DNA from: JAJDZL01 sp965221175
Lineage (GTDB): Bacteria > Pseudomonadota > Gammaproteobacteria > Arenicellales > JAJDZL01
DNA: 64,000 nt
NCBI GenBank assembly: GCA_965221175.1
Contig: OZ244867.1
Span: 1,364,001 to 1,428,000 of the forward strand
Reading direction: 5' to 3'
This document shows, piece by piece, positions 8,804 through 18,384 of the stretch. The position numbers were made by a program, and so were the translations under genes. Position 1 is the first letter of the stretch. Every line of letters starts with the position of its first letter. The notes beneath the pieces were generated by a model. It was not told the DNA's origin and ran no database searches. It saw only the letters and a list, made by a program, of their open reading frames with translations.

Positions 8804-9676
8804 ATGGCAAGCGTACAGAAATCAAATCACGGAATGGCTCTTACTGCAAATCAACTAACTGTCGCGCCAGTACTAGATCTGGACGGCAGAATCCTGCGCA
8901 CTGCATTCGATTCCATGGTGCAATCCGCTGAAAAACTGGGCGGTATAGAAGTCATTGTTGAAGGACTTACCGGTAAATCTCTACTTTTCCAGCGTACGTT
9001 TGCAGACGAGGGAGATACCCTGCTCGAATCTGAGGTCCTCGATTCCTGTGCATTCATGCCGACAGTACGACGAAGGTTGCAGTTCATACTCAAAGTTCGA
9101 GATTTTGAGTATTTAAAAAAATCCATCCATCAACTGCTGCAAGAGGTTTCGATAGAAACTGTAGACGCTCGAATAGAGCAATTCACAACCAGCCTGACAA
9201 CAGAAAAGAAAAACCGATGGCTGCAAGATTTTGCAGCCGAGATTCTGCACTATCGTGACCCTGAATCGTTTCCACTCATGACTCGTTGGGTTTGGGATTA
9301 CCGGGCAAATTCCGGTGTTTTACGGGAAATCTGGTTCTCGGAAAAACAATCGAACTATCTCGACATTCCGGACGGCATTCAAACGCACCTGGAACTTCGG
9401 CGTGAACTCCATAATTTTCTTGAAGATTTGGGTGTATTCGCAAATCATAACTTCATGATTGATGTGCTGTTCGCCTGGCTGTACAGCCAATACATCGACT
9501 CTCAAGGGGGAAGTTTCCTAAAAACTGACTTCAGTTTTTACAACTCTCCATTTGGCTATGCGCTACGAATGCTGGGGCTGGACTCAGCGCTAGTAGATAG
9601 CGGCAAGTCTCGATTGCTGCTGCCAAACGGAAAACGTTATTCTCTTTCCGGCATGATTGACGCGGTTACACATTAG
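8804..9676 (+). CDS. Conserved hypothetical protein of the sHdr locus
   Basis: A 290-residue protein in the position where all sHdr clusters carry a conserved uncharacterised gene, between hdrA and hdrC2. It has no cysteine motif for a cluster and no membrane segment or signal peptide. Its middle is rich in helices and aromatic residues (RWVWDYRANSGVLREIW). ATG 8804 was chosen; ATG 8831 (MALTANQ) is an alternative. A structural or assembly role in the complex is inferred from conserved synteny. Confidence 0.82.
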   Translation: MASVQKSNHGMALTANQLTVAPVLDLDGRILRTAFDSMVQSAEKLGGIEVIVEGLTGKSLLFQRTFADEGDTLLESEVLDSCAFMPTVRRRLQFILKVRDFEYLKKSIHQLLQEVSIETVDARIEQFTTSLTTEKKNRWLQDFAAEILHYRDPESFPLMTRWVWDYRANSGVLREIWFSEKQSNYLDIPDGIQTHLELRRELHNFLEDLGVFANHNFMIDVLFAWLYSQYIDSQGGSFLKTDFSFYNSPFGYALRMLGLDSALVDSGKSRLLLPNGKRYSLSGMIDAVTH

Positions 9677-9694
9677 TCGAAAGCGAAGCGCACA

Positions 9695-10444
9695 ATGCCC
9701 ATTCACGAAACATCACTCATCCGCCCAGAGAATCTGCGCGAGCACGACAGTCTGGATATCGATGGCGTTGATGTTTCCGGATCATGGAGCACCTTTATTG
9801 AATCGAGAATCGTTAATGACTATAACGAGAATCTCGAAACCGAGGTTGCCGCTTTCCCAGGGGGGAGCTTTATCCATCGGTGCTGGCAGTGCGGTGCCTG
9901 TACCAATTCCTGCACAGTGAATGCGATCAACCCTGACTTCAATCCCCGATACTGGATTTATCTGGTCCGTTTGGGAATGGAACAGGAATTGTTGCGAGAC
10001 AAAGATATTATCTGGCAGTGCGTCTCTTGCCATCGATGCACCCATGTCTGCCCTAGAGACGTAGAGCCGGAGGGAGTAATGAAAGCGCTATCGCATTGGC
10101 TCGAAGCAAAGGGGCATACTGAAAAATCACATTCTCAGCACTTCGATGAGGAATTCTACAATCAGGTTCTGGAAACCGGAAAAATTGAAGAAGGTCGACT
10201 GGTGCGAAACTACTTTGCTCGAACCTCCCAACCCTTGATGCAAAACTGGTTGATTCAGATGGTAAAAAACATGGTCAAAGGGTTGCCCATTCTATTGCTC
10301 ACCCGGCTCGGCCTGTCGACATTGATCCGACCAAAAACCAGAGACTGGGGCAAGTCCAAAGATTCGATTAAAGAGTATCTTGAACAGCGTCAAGCGGAAA
10401 GAAGTGAAGTCATGCAGCAAGTCCATCAGGAAGATTCAACATGA
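9695..10444 (+). CDS. hdrC2: Sulfur-oxidising Hdr-like complex subunit HdrC2
   Basis: A 249-residue second HdrC paralogue with Cys63, 66, 69 and 73 (CWQCGACTNSC) and Cys109, 112, 115 and 119 (CVSCHRCTHVCP), each set predicted to bind a [4Fe-4S] cluster. It differs from HdrC1 in spacing and in having the motifs shifted about 20 residues later. Its end overlaps hdrB2 by ATGA, so the pair is coupled, as in other sHdr loci. Confidence 0.9.
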   Translation: MPIHETSLIRPENLREHDSLDIDGVDVSGSWSTFIESRIVNDYNENLETEVAAFPGGSFIHRCWQCGACTNSCTVNAINPDFNPRYWIYLVRLGMEQELLRDKDIIWQCVSCHRCTHVCPRDVEPEGVMKALSHWLEAKGHTEKSHSQHFDEEFYNQVLETGKIEEGRLVRNYFARTSQPLMQNWLIQMVKNMVKGLPILLLTRLGLSTLIRPKTRDWGKSKDSIKEYLEQRQAERSEVMQQVHQEDST

Positions 10445-11385
10445 GTGACACCGAAAATTTGAGAGATGATCTGAAAACCGTTGCCTATTATCCAGGCTGC
10501 GCGCTTGAAGGCAGTGGACATGCATACAATCGATCTACCAAGAGCATTGGAAAAAAACTCGGATTGAATCTTGTAGAAATTGAAAACTGGAATTGCTGCG
10601 GCGCGATGGAAGTTAAAAATATAGACCCGGAAATTCAGAATTTCCTGTCGGTTCGAAACATGTCGATTGCCAAACATCGTATGGGTCTGGATGTCGTCAT
10701 GGCACCGTGCAATGGTTGCTATCACAATCTCAAAAAAGCCGAGCATGATGTGACGCACCGCGAAGAAACTCGCAAAACGTTGAAGAAACTGTCACAGAAA
10801 TCTGGTTTGCCGGAATATCAAGCGGGAGATGTAGAAACGATTCATGCACTTGACTGGATCAAGCATGCTATCGGCGAAGAAAATATCGCCAAAAAAGTGA
10901 AAAAATCACTAAGCGGACTCAAAATCGCAAACTACTACGGTTGCATGTATACACGACCGCGACACATCTTTCCTGAAAAAGATCAAGGCAATGGAAGTGA
11001 GTCGACCACGAAACCGCACTTCATGGATGACTTGTTGAAGGCTGCTGGTGCCGAAATCATAGAATTCCCGCTGAAAACCGCGTGCTGCGGAGGTGCGCAC
11101 ACTTTGTCTGACTGCGACACATCAACACGCCTGGTACTCAATATTCTTCAAGCCGCCGAAGCTTGTGGAGCCGACGTGATTGCAACGGAGTGTCCAACCT
11201 GCCATAGCGGACTGGAAATGCACCAGATTCGCGCCGAAGAAACCCTCAATGCAAAAACACGTCCGGTCATGTTATATTTCACGCAGTTGCTTGGGCTTGC
11301 ATTCGGAATCTCTGCTCGAAAACTCGGCATACATGAAAACGTATCGCAGTCGTTGAGTCTACTGCGAAACAAGGGGCTGGCATGA
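10441..11385 (+). CDS. hdrB2: Sulfur-oxidising Hdr-like complex subunit HdrB2
   Basis: A 314-residue CCG-domain protein. The first cysteine group is in YYPGCAL, ENWNCCGAMEV and APCNGCYHNL; the second is in YYGCMY, TACCGGAHTL and ATECPTCHSG. This doubled arrangement is the classical HdrB signature for noncubane clusters at the active site. It overlaps the end of hdrC2 and the start of the next small gene. Together with HdrC2 it is the second half of the sHdr complex. Confidence 0.93.
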   Translation: MSDTENLRDDLKTVAYYPGCALEGSGHAYNRSTKSIGKKLGLNLVEIENWNCCGAMEVKNIDPEIQNFLSVRNMSIAKHRMGLDVVMAPCNGCYHNLKKAEHDVTHREETRKTLKKLSQKSGLPEYQAGDVETIHALDWIKHAIGEENIAKKVKKSLSGLKIANYYGCMYTRPRHIFPEKDQGNGSESTTKPHFMDDLLKAAGAEIIEFPLKTACCGGAHTLSDCDTSTRLVLNILQAAEACGADVIATECPTCHSGLEMHQIRAEETLNAKTRPVMLYFTQLLGLAFGISARKLGIHENVSQSLSLLRNKGLA

Positions 11386-11795
11386 CCGACTTTGCTGAAA
11401 TCGAAAAAGGCATAGAGGCACTAAAACACAACCCGGCTGCTGTATCTGAGCCGGCCGAGCATGTGCTTGCTCTGGCGGAACAAATTTTGGAAAACTGGCT
11501 AATGGCTCATGGGCTGAACCCGACCAACGAGAAACGTGAAGGTTTTCGATTGTTGGCACTTCATCGCCAAGGTGCAAAAAATGATACCTCATTTAACGCT
11601 TGCCGCGAAACTTGCAGGGAACTCATTTATCAGACCAATTTATATCGACTCAATGAAGACCGGAGTAAAATTGTCCTTTCCGCTATGGTTGCCATGCATC
11701 TGCTTCTCTTCATTCGCGGTAAATTGGAATCACAAGAATTGGGAGAGTTCTGCTGTTCTTCCAAAGCCTTGAGAACACAACAATCTAGTCATTGA
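11382..11795 (+). CDS. Small helical protein between hdrB2 and lbpA, function unknown
   Basis: A 137-residue protein starting in the ATGA overlap with hdrB2, so it belongs to the operon. I do not recognise a family. It is mostly alpha-helical by eye, has six cysteines (two in CRETCREL, and a CCSS pair near the end) and no signal peptide. A helical stretch (KIVLSAMVAMHLLLFIRG) could be a hydrophobic core helix rather than a membrane span. Its position suggests an accessory role in sHdr or lipoate-protein function; this is inference. Confidence 0.62.
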   Translation: MTDFAEIEKGIEALKHNPAAVSEPAEHVLALAEQILENWLMAHGLNPTNEKREGFRLLALHRQGAKNDTSFNACRETCRELIYQTNLYRLNEDRSKIVLSAMVAMHLLLFIRGKLESQELGEFCCSSKALRTQQSSH

Positions 11796-11810
11796 CGGGA
11801 GTAGTTACCA

Positions 11811-12257
11811 ATGACCCAAGTGCGTGGATGTGAATTGCCGGACGACCTGCTATACGACGTCGAAAACAATATCTGGTACCGAGAAAACGAAGACGATACG
11901 ATTACTGTGGGAATGACTTCGGTGGCGACCGCAATGGCCGGTCAAATCGTGGCAATCACGCCCAAGCGAGCCGGTCGTAAAGTTCAGCCTGGGAGGAGTT
12001 GCGCAACAGTGGAATCCGGGAAATGGGTGGGGCCCGCAAAATTGCTGAGCGGCGGTGAAGTGGTTGAAGCCAACAGCGATATCGTCTCTACACCGGGGCT
12101 TGCAAATTCCGAACCTTACAGTGGTGGATGGCTGCTGAAGATTCGAGTAGATGATTGGGGTTCAATCAAACCCCAGCTGACCATGGGAAACGAAATCGCC
12201 ACACCTTATGAAGCAAAGATGGAATCCGACGGATTTTCGGGATGCAACCAGTCTTGA
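11811..12257 (+). CDS. lbpA: Lipoate-binding protein LbpA (GcvH-like)
   Basis: A 148-residue GcvH-fold protein. The lipoyl lysine is Lys71 in VESGKWVGP, on the hairpin turn as in GcvH, but the rest differs from glycine-cleavage H protein and the gene sits in the sHdr operon. In sHdr organisms LbpA carries the lipoate on which sulfur is bound and oxidised by the Hdr-like complex. No lipoate-assembly genes (lipS1/S2, slpl) are in the window. It is preceded by the RBS GGGAG. Confidence 0.9.
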   Translation: MTQVRGCELPDDLLYDVENNIWYRENEDDTITVGMTSVATAMAGQIVAITPKRAGRKVQPGRSCATVESGKWVGPAKLLSGGEVVEANSDIVSTPGLANSEPYSGGWLLKIRVDDWGSIKPQLTMGNEIATPYEAKMESDGFSGCNQS

Positions 12258-12305
12258 CTTTTCGAAATTTCACATTAATTTGTGATTCAGACGGAGAAAA
12301 CTGAA

Positions 12306-12530
12306 ATGCCGGATCAAGTGCTAGATACAAAAGGACTCAACTGCCCTCTACCCATTCTGAAAGCGAAGAAAGCTATCTCACAGATGGAAACAGGTCAAAT
12401 TCTTGAAGTCCATTCGACTGACCCAGGATCGGTCATGGATTTTGAAGCCTTGTGCCGACAGACCGGACACCAGTTGTTGGAATCGAATCAGCAAAATGGC
12501 ATTTATGTCTTCTTGCTAAAAAAAACCTGA
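12306..12530 (+). CDS. tusA: Sulfur-carrier protein TusA
   Basis: A 74-residue TusA-fold protein. The persulfide-carrying cysteine is Cys13 in the signature NCPLPILKAKKA. The ATG at 12306, preceded by CGGAG, was chosen over the upstream GTG at 12282. TusA relays sulfane sulfur between DsrE proteins and downstream sulfur-oxidising or thiolation enzymes, and its presence at the end of this operon completes the DsrE-TusA-LbpA-sHdr set. Confidence 0.93.
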   Translation: MPDQVLDTKGLNCPLPILKAKKAISQMETGQILEVHSTDPGSVMDFEALCRQTGHQLLESNQQNGIYVFLLKKT

Positions 12531-12636
12531 TTGCACATTCAGCGCTGTTGCCACCCACCCAAAGACAACTAAATTTCTCACGCCGATAGGCAGATTAGTT
12601 CCGTAAAGCAAACAGTTTTACAGAGGCTGCACTTGC

Positions 12637-13329
12637 TCAAGTTTTCCTTGGGTGTAAATGCGCATGCCAGCGAAACTCAGCTCGCCTGAATAGCCAGATG
12701 ATTGCAAAGGTCAGTGCGAGGTAGAAAGCACCAGCAGTAATAAATGACTCGAAGGGAACAAAGTGCCTTGAATTCACGATTCTGGCTGCGCCGAACAGGT
12801 CAACGATCGTGATTACGCCAGCCAGCGCACTGCCGTGCAACATGAAAATTACTTCGTTTCCATAAGCCGGCAGCGCTCTGCGGAACGAACTCGGTAGTAT
12901 GATCCGACGTAGAATCAGCCAACCTGACATTCCACTCGCACGACCCGCTTCAATTTCACCATACGGCGTCGCAATAATCGCCCCCCTGAGAATTTCTGCA
13001 GTGTAAGCAGCGGTATTCAAGGAAAAAGCAATCAACGCGCAGGAGTACGCTTCCTTGAAGATTGGCCAGAAAATACTCTCCCGTAACGGTTCAAATTGAC
13101 CGGCTCCGTAGTAGATCATATACATTTGTACGATCAACGGAGTTCCCCGAAAGAAATAAGTGAAAGCCTTCGGGAGAATACTAGCGTAGAAGTTTCTTCT
13201 ACTAGCCAGCAATCCAACCGGAATAGCGAGCAGCAGTCCGAGAACCAGCGAGATAGCGACCAGTTCAACGGTTGTAGCCAGCCCGCTTAGATACAACGGA
13301 ATATTGGTCGTGATGGCTTCAAAATCCAT
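12637..13329 (-). CDS. Amino-acid ABC transporter permease (HisM-like)
   Basis: A 230-residue inner-membrane permease with several hydrophobic spans and the ABC-coupling EAA loop (EAGRASGMSGWLILRRIILP). Similar to HisM/ArtM-type subunits for basic or polar amino acids. It is the last gene of a four-gene minus-strand operon, six bases after the partner permease. Confidence 0.88.
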   Translation of the reverse strand: MDFEAITTNIPLYLSGLATTVELVAISLVLGLLLAIPVGLLASRRNFYASILPKAFTYFFRGTPLIVQMYMIYYGAGQFEPLRESIFWPIFKEAYSCALIAFSLNTAAYTAEILRGAIIATPYGEIEAGRASGMSGWLILRRIILPSSFRRALPAYGNEVIFMLHGSALAGVITIVDLFGAARIVNSRHFVPFESFITAGAFYLALTFAIIWLFRRAEFRWHAHLHPRKT

Positions 13330-13335
13330 GACAGA

Positions 13336-14052
13336 TCAGGCTCGTCGAACTCCAGCACTATATCGTTTATCCAGCCATCTCAACCCACCATCAGACACCG
13401 CTGTGATCACCAGATAAAGAACCGCCACGACTAAATAGAACGTGAACGGTTTACGCAATGAACCTCCGGCTTGGGCAGCTCGAAAAACCATGTCCTCCAG
13501 TCCAATTACCGAAACAAGGGCAGTTGTTTTAGCCAGCACAAGCCAATTGTTTCCAAATCCGGGAATCGCATGCCTTACACATGCAGGGAAGGTAATTCTT
13601 GAAAAAACTTGAATCGATGTCATGCCGTAAGCAAATCCGGCTTCGATTTCACCACGTGGTACAGCAAGAATTGCACCGCGAAAGGTTTCTGCCATGTAAG
13701 CGCCAAATATGAAACCGATCGTGACTACACCTGCGGTAAATTCGCTGATTTCAATATAGTCCAGACCTAGCTTATCGCCGATGACATTCACCAACAACTG
13801 GCCACCGAAAAAGATGATGAACATCAAAACAATATCCGGAACACCTCGAATCAGAGTCGTGTACAGTGTCGCGACAAATTGCGCGATTCGATTGTTTGAC
13901 AGTTTCGCAGTTGCTCCTAGAAAACCTAAGGTAAGCGCAAAAATCAAAGACAGAACAGCGAGTTCAACCGTAAGTAGCATGCCTTCCAGTATGTACGGGT
14001 ACAAATACCCGCCAAGAACTCCACTTAGGCTTTCGACTAGAAATTCATGCAC
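13336..14052 (-). CDS. Amino-acid ABC transporter permease (HisQ-like)
   Basis: A 238-residue permease paralogous to its neighbour, with the EAA loop EAGFAYGMTSIQVFSRITFP. The pair would form the heterodimeric channel of a His/Lys/Arg/ornithine-type importer. Substrate specificity cannot be read from the sequence. Confidence 0.88.
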   Translation of the reverse strand: MHEFLVESLSGVLGGYLYPYILEGMLLTVELAVLSLIFALTLGFLGATAKLSNNRIAQFVATLYTTLIRGVPDIVLMFIIFFGGQLLVNVIGDKLGLDYIEISEFTAGVVTIGFIFGAYMAETFRGAILAVPRGEIEAGFAYGMTSIQVFSRITFPACVRHAIPGFGNNWLVLAKTTALVSVIGLEDMVFRAAQAGGSLRKPFTFYLVVAVLYLVITAVSDGGLRWLDKRYSAGVRRA

Positions 14053-14139
14053 AGTAAAACTACGTTTTGGATGGCGATAATGGAATACTGGCTGCCAATA
14101 CTTCGATCAACAGCCAGCCACAACTAGAATCTTGTTGTT

Positions 14140-14919
14140 CTATTCTCCATATACGTCGAATTCAAAGTACTTGGCGTTGATTTCCTGATATTTTCCGTTT
14201 GCACGTATTGCAGCGATTGCATCATTGAAGAGTTCCACCAAGTCCTCATTGTTCTTACGGATGGCGATTCCCGCTCCATCGCCAAAATATTCCGGATTTG
14301 TAAACCCTGGACCAACGAATTCCCATCCGGCACCTTCTTCAGTAGCTAGAAAACCTTCGGCCATAGCAACGGAATCCGCCAACAGTAAATCAAGTCGTCC
14401 TGAATTTGCATCAATATAGGCATCATCCTGTGATCCATAGCGTCTTACATCTACCGCATCACCGAATTCACCGGTTACAAAATTATCGTGAATTGTTGCT
14501 CTCTGAACGCCAATCGTCTTGCCTTTCAGTCCTTCTTTCGAAATTTCATTTCCAGCACCTTTCGGTTGTGCAAATTTTGCGGGAGTGCTGTAGTATTTGT
14601 TTGAGAACGCAACTTTCTTTTTCCGTTCTTCCGTAATTGACATGGATGCAATGATTGCATCGAATTTACGAGCTAGCAGTGCTGGAATGATGCCATCCCA
14701 ATCCTGCTGAACAAGCGTGCATTCTGCTCCAATTTCTTCACACAGCGCGTTTGCAATTTCAATGTCAAACCCTACCAGCTCACCGCTGGCGGTTACTGAA
14801 CTAAATGGCGGATATGCTCCTTCGACACCAATTCTGATTTTGTTCCACTCCTTCGCGGAAACTGCCGACCCGAATGCCATCATCGCTATAACTGTCAGCA
14901 TTGTCACTAATTTTTTCAT
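14140..14919 (-). CDS. Periplasmic amino-acid-binding protein of the ABC importer
   Basis: A 259-residue solute-binding protein. A signal peptide, MKKLVTMLTVIAMMAFGSAVSA, precedes the mature domain, which opens with KIRIGVEGAYPPFSSV and has FDIEIANALCEEIGAEC, both typical of the HisJ/ArtJ (SBP_bac_3) family. The acidic binding-site region and DLLLADSVA are present. It lies between the ATPase and the permeases. Confidence 0.9.
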   Translation of the reverse strand: MKKLVTMLTVIAMMAFGSAVSAKEWNKIRIGVEGAYPPFSSVTASGELVGFDIEIANALCEEIGAECTLVQQDWDGIIPALLARKFDAIIASMSITEERKKKVAFSNKYYSTPAKFAQPKGAGNEISKEGLKGKTIGVQRATIHDNFVTGEFGDAVDVRRYGSQDDAYIDANSGRLDLLLADSVAMAEGFLATEEGAGWEFVGPGFTNPEYFGDGAGIAIRKNNEDLVELFNDAIAAIRANGKYQEINAKYFEFDVYGE

Positions 14920-14972
14920 CTGTAATTTACCTCGATAGATTTAGACCGAATTTATTATTCAAATACGTTGTG

Positions 14973-15767
14973 CTATTTCAGATTCCCTGAAAGAAACTCT
15001 TTAAATCTGGCAGACTTGGGGTGATCGAATACCTCCTCCGGAGTGCCGTCTTCCTCAACTCTACCCTCGTGCAAAAACATGACTCTGTTGGATACTTCTT
15101 TGGCGAATCCCATTTCATGTGTAACGACAAGCATTGTTGATCCATCCTCTGCAAGCCCTCGCATCACTCGCAGCACTTCACCTACCAGTTCGGGGTCAAG
15201 TGCCGATGTGGGTTCGTCAAAGAGCATCAGATCAGGATCCATCGCCAGCGCTCTTGCTATAGCGGCTCGTTGCTGCTGGCCTCCTGACAGGTGTGCTGGA
15301 TAATAATCCTTTCGATCAAACAGCCCAACTCTCTGAAGAACCGATTCAGCGCGCTCTCTAGCCTCTTTTTTGGGAACTTTCAAGACATGCACTGGAGCCT
15401 CACAGACATTTTCCATCACTGTCATGTGCGACCAAAGATTAAATTGCTGAAAAACCATAGCCAAACGCGATCGAATTCGATCGACCTGTTTGCGATTCGC
15501 TGGAACTACATCGCCATTACGTTGTTCTTTCATCTCAATCAACTCCCCTTTGACCCACACCGAGCCGGATGTAGGTGTCTCAAGCAGATTGATGCAGCGA
15601 AGAAATGTACTTTTGCCGGAACCGCTACTTCCAAGTATGGAGATTACATCATGATCATTCGCAGTAAGAGAAATGCCTTTGAGAACTTCGATTTCTCCGA
15701 AGCTCTTGTGAATATCCTCAACTTGGAGCGCAGGATCACTAGAATCAGAATTTATGGTGCTGGACAT
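14973..15767 (-). CDS. Amino-acid ABC transporter ATP-binding protein (HisP-like)
   Basis: A 264-residue ATPase with Walker A GSSGSGKST, the signature LSGGQQQR, Walker B LMLFDEPTSALD and the H-loop VVTHEM. It closely resembles HisP/GlnQ proteins. It is the first gene of the operon and is followed by the binding protein and both permeases. Confidence 0.93.
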   Translation of the reverse strand: MSSTINSDSSDPALQVEDIHKSFGEIEVLKGISLTANDHDVISILGSSGSGKSTFLRCINLLETPTSGSVWVKGELIEMKEQRNGDVVPANRKQVDRIRSRLAMVFQQFNLWSHMTVMENVCEAPVHVLKVPKKEARERAESVLQRVGLFDRKDYYPAHLSGGQQQRAAIARALAMDPDLMLFDEPTSALDPELVGEVLRVMRGLAEDGSTMLVVTHEMGFAKEVSNRVMFLHEGRVEEDGTPEEVFDHPKSARFKEFLSGNLK

Positions 15768-16088
15768 TTTGCTAAGTAAAATTTGAAGTGTTCATTTAAT
15801 CATGAATTCTAATATTGTGTGTAGGAAAATACACTATACACGGTATTGATAAGTAAAAGAAAATAATTTAACTGCAGTATTTTTTAGTCCATGTCGTAAA
15901 GCGACATCTGAGTCTTCGACTTGGAAAATCGTTCGTTGTAGAAATCAATCAATTCGGCTCTACGCTGAAATAGAAAACCTCGTAATCTACGTGCGGAGTG
16001 AAGTTGGCGTATGGACGTCAGTTTCATACCTGCTTGGCATTCACCCATAGCGTTGGACTACGCTAAAACGCCAGCAAAGCCGATAAAT
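15768..16088. other. Intergenic stretch of 321 bases
   Basis: AT-rich leader of the ABC operon followed by the 3' flank of the FadJ-like gene. I see only a small hairpin, ATGTCG-N5-CGACAT (about 15891-15907), and no open frame worth calling. Confidence 0.5.
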
Positions 16089-18161
16089 TCAGTCTGAATA
16101 AAACTCTGAAAACGAAGTCCCAGCTTTTACTACCCGCAGTAGGCCCGCAGACGGCTTCCATACAATCGGGTCGTCCTGTTCCAGCCTCTTCAGGGTTTTA
16201 ACAATCCTCGTAAGCCCAATCTGATCTGCATGATACATAAGGCCGCCTCGCCATTTAGGAAATCCATATCCGTGTACAGTCACCAGATCAATATCCTTTG
16301 GCGATTGGGCACTCCCATCTTCGAGTATGTCGCTAGCCTCATTTATCATTGCGGTAACCAGCCGCTCGCGAATTTCATTTTGGGTAAATGTGCGTCGTTT
16401 CACCTTGGCGAAACGGGATTCTTCTACCACTAAATCTATGACAACCGGGTCTTCAACTTTTCCTTGTCCGTCTGGATATCTGTACCAGCCAACACTACAT
16501 TTCTTGCCAAGTCTGCCTCGTTCAACCATCCGATCTGAAATAGGGATGTAACGGCGAGTGGGATCACGGGTCGCTGCCTGCCGTCTACGATTGGCATAGG
16601 CGATGTCAAGACCCGACAAGTCCTGAGCCTCGTAGGGCCCCATAGGGTAACCGAACGCGACCATTGCCTCGTCAATCTCATATGGCGTAGCTCCGTCAAA
16701 GAGAAGTATATCCGCAGTTTCACGATATCGAGCAAGAATGCGGTTGCCGATAAATCCGTCACACGCTTTGACCAGAACAGGGATTTTCCCAAGCTTTTTC
16801 GCCAAGGAAAACCCTGTGGAAAGAGCGATATCGCTAGTGTTCCTCGCGTGAATAATTTCCAGCAGTTTCATGACGTGCGCTGGGTTGAAAAAATGCAGCC
16901 CGATTACGCGGCTTGGGTCGCGTACAGCGGATGCGAGTTCATCAATATCCAGATATGAAGTGTTGGTTGCGAGAATTGCTGTATCCGGAAGCAAACGCTC
17001 CAGTACCACAAAAACAGCTTTTTTCGCATCCATGTCTTCAAAAACAGCCTCAATGGCAAGATCTGCAGCAAAAATTCTGGTATAGCCTACGATTACTTTG
17101 AGTTGTTCCTTACCGGACCGAGCTTGATCGGCACTGATCAGCTTTCGGGCAACTGCTACATCAAATAGGTGAGCGACATTGACGCGGGCACGCTCAGCGC
17201 TAGCGTGATCCATCTCAATGATTTGAACGGAAATACCCATTCTCTGTAGCACATAGGCAATGGAAACACCCATCGTTCCGCCACCAACCACAACAGCAGT
17301 CTGTATGGAACGCGGCTCAACTTGCGTAAAATCTCTTGGTGCTCTGGCGGCTCGTTCAGCAAATAACAAATGACGGAGCGCTTTGGCTTGAGGTGAAGTT
17401 CGCAAATTAAGAAAAATTTTGCGCTCTTCCGCGATACCATTGGCAAAGGTCGTTTTCGTGGAAAGCGCAACAAGTTCAGCCACTTTCTCAGGAGCATGCT
17501 GCTGACGCAATCTAGAGGAAAGATAATGAAGTGTTTTCTGCCAGGCGGTTTCTTGGAAGACTGGCGAAGGGAGTTGTGATAATGGTTTTCTGTTCTGCCA
17601 GAAATCTAGCTGACAGGTTTTGGCAGCATCAGTGACATTTTCGTCAATCAAATCAATTAAACCGTACTCAAGCGCTGCCTCTGTTTTCGTCGGACGACCT
17701 GACATCAGGAGATTGACAGCCGCCTCGAACCCCACAAGTCGAGGAAGTCGTTGCGTGCCGCCCGCACCTGGAATAACGCCGAGCCTCACTTCCGGAAAAC
17801 CGATCTCTACAGCCGGATGAGCGATACGCGCACGGCAGGCGAGCACAAGCTCCGCCCCGCCTCCCAGAGCCACACCATTAATTGCGGCAATCCATGGTAC
17901 AGGCGACTTCTCAATACCTTCAACAACATCCGGCAAATACGGTTCGAGTAACGCACCATCAAACTCTCTCGCATCCGCACCCGCCGAAAAATAGTTGCCC
18001 GAGCCGGTGAGGATCACCCGGTTTAGTTTTCGATGGTTTGACTCAATAGCCTTTAAGGCTTCTACTAAACCCCGGCGAACTTCCCAAGAAATTGCGTTTA
18101 CCGGTGGATTGTCGATTGTGACTACCGCGACTTCACCGTCATATCGAATGTGAACTGACAT
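16089..18161 (-). CDS. Bifunctional enoyl-CoA hydratase / 3-hydroxyacyl-CoA dehydrogenase (FadJ/FadB-like)
   Basis: A 690-residue fusion. Residues 1-190 are a crotonase domain with the oxyanion segment NGVALGGGAEL and the second Glu in IGFPEVRLGVIPGAGGTQRL. A dehydrogenase follows, with NAD motif VVGGGTMGVSIA and the catalytic His in HFFNPAHVMKLLEI, then the C-terminal HAD domains. It hydrates and oxidises acyl-CoAs. Next to the box genes it could convert 3,4-dehydroadipyl-CoA to beta-ketoadipyl-CoA, feeding the thiolase at 28.2 kb; ordinary beta-oxidation is equally possible. Confidence 0.88.
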   Translation of the reverse strand: MSVHIRYDGEVAVVTIDNPPVNAISWEVRRGLVEALKAIESNHRKLNRVILTGSGNYFSAGADAREFDGALLEPYLPDVVEGIEKSPVPWIAAINGVALGGGAELVLACRARIAHPAVEIGFPEVRLGVIPGAGGTQRLPRLVGFEAAVNLLMSGRPTKTEAALEYGLIDLIDENVTDAAKTCQLDFWQNRKPLSQLPSPVFQETAWQKTLHYLSSRLRQQHAPEKVAELVALSTKTTFANGIAEERKIFLNLRTSPQAKALRHLLFAERAARAPRDFTQVEPRSIQTAVVVGGGTMGVSIAYVLQRMGISVQIIEMDHASAERARVNVAHLFDVAVARKLISADQARSGKEQLKVIVGYTRIFAADLAIEAVFEDMDAKKAVFVVLERLLPDTAILATNTSYLDIDELASAVRDPSRVIGLHFFNPAHVMKLLEIIHARNTSDIALSTGFSLAKKLGKIPVLVKACDGFIGNRILARYRETADILLFDGATPYEIDEAMVAFGYPMGPYEAQDLSGLDIAYANRRRQAATRDPTRRYIPISDRMVERGRLGKKCSVGWYRYPDGQGKVEDPVVIDLVVEESRFAKVKRRTFTQNEIRERLVTAMINEASDILEDGSAQSPKDIDLVTVHGYGFPKWRGGLMYHADQIGLTRIVKTLKRLEQDDPIVWKPSAGLLRVVKAGTSFSEFYSD

Positions 18162-18384
18162 AAGCTACGCACTTCGTATGTTTACATTTCACCGCAATTA
18201 CGACATTATCCAGAACAGTGCGAATTTCTTGTAGTTTTAACCGAAAATCAAGGGTGATAAATACTTGACACCCCTAGAAATTTTCAGATATCAATGTATC
18301 CAAGTTTGGGGCATATTGAAATCTTAACAATTTGTCGGTCAAGGAGCTCTGCCCCTTGGAACCCCGAGGTAAGGAAGTGAAGAT

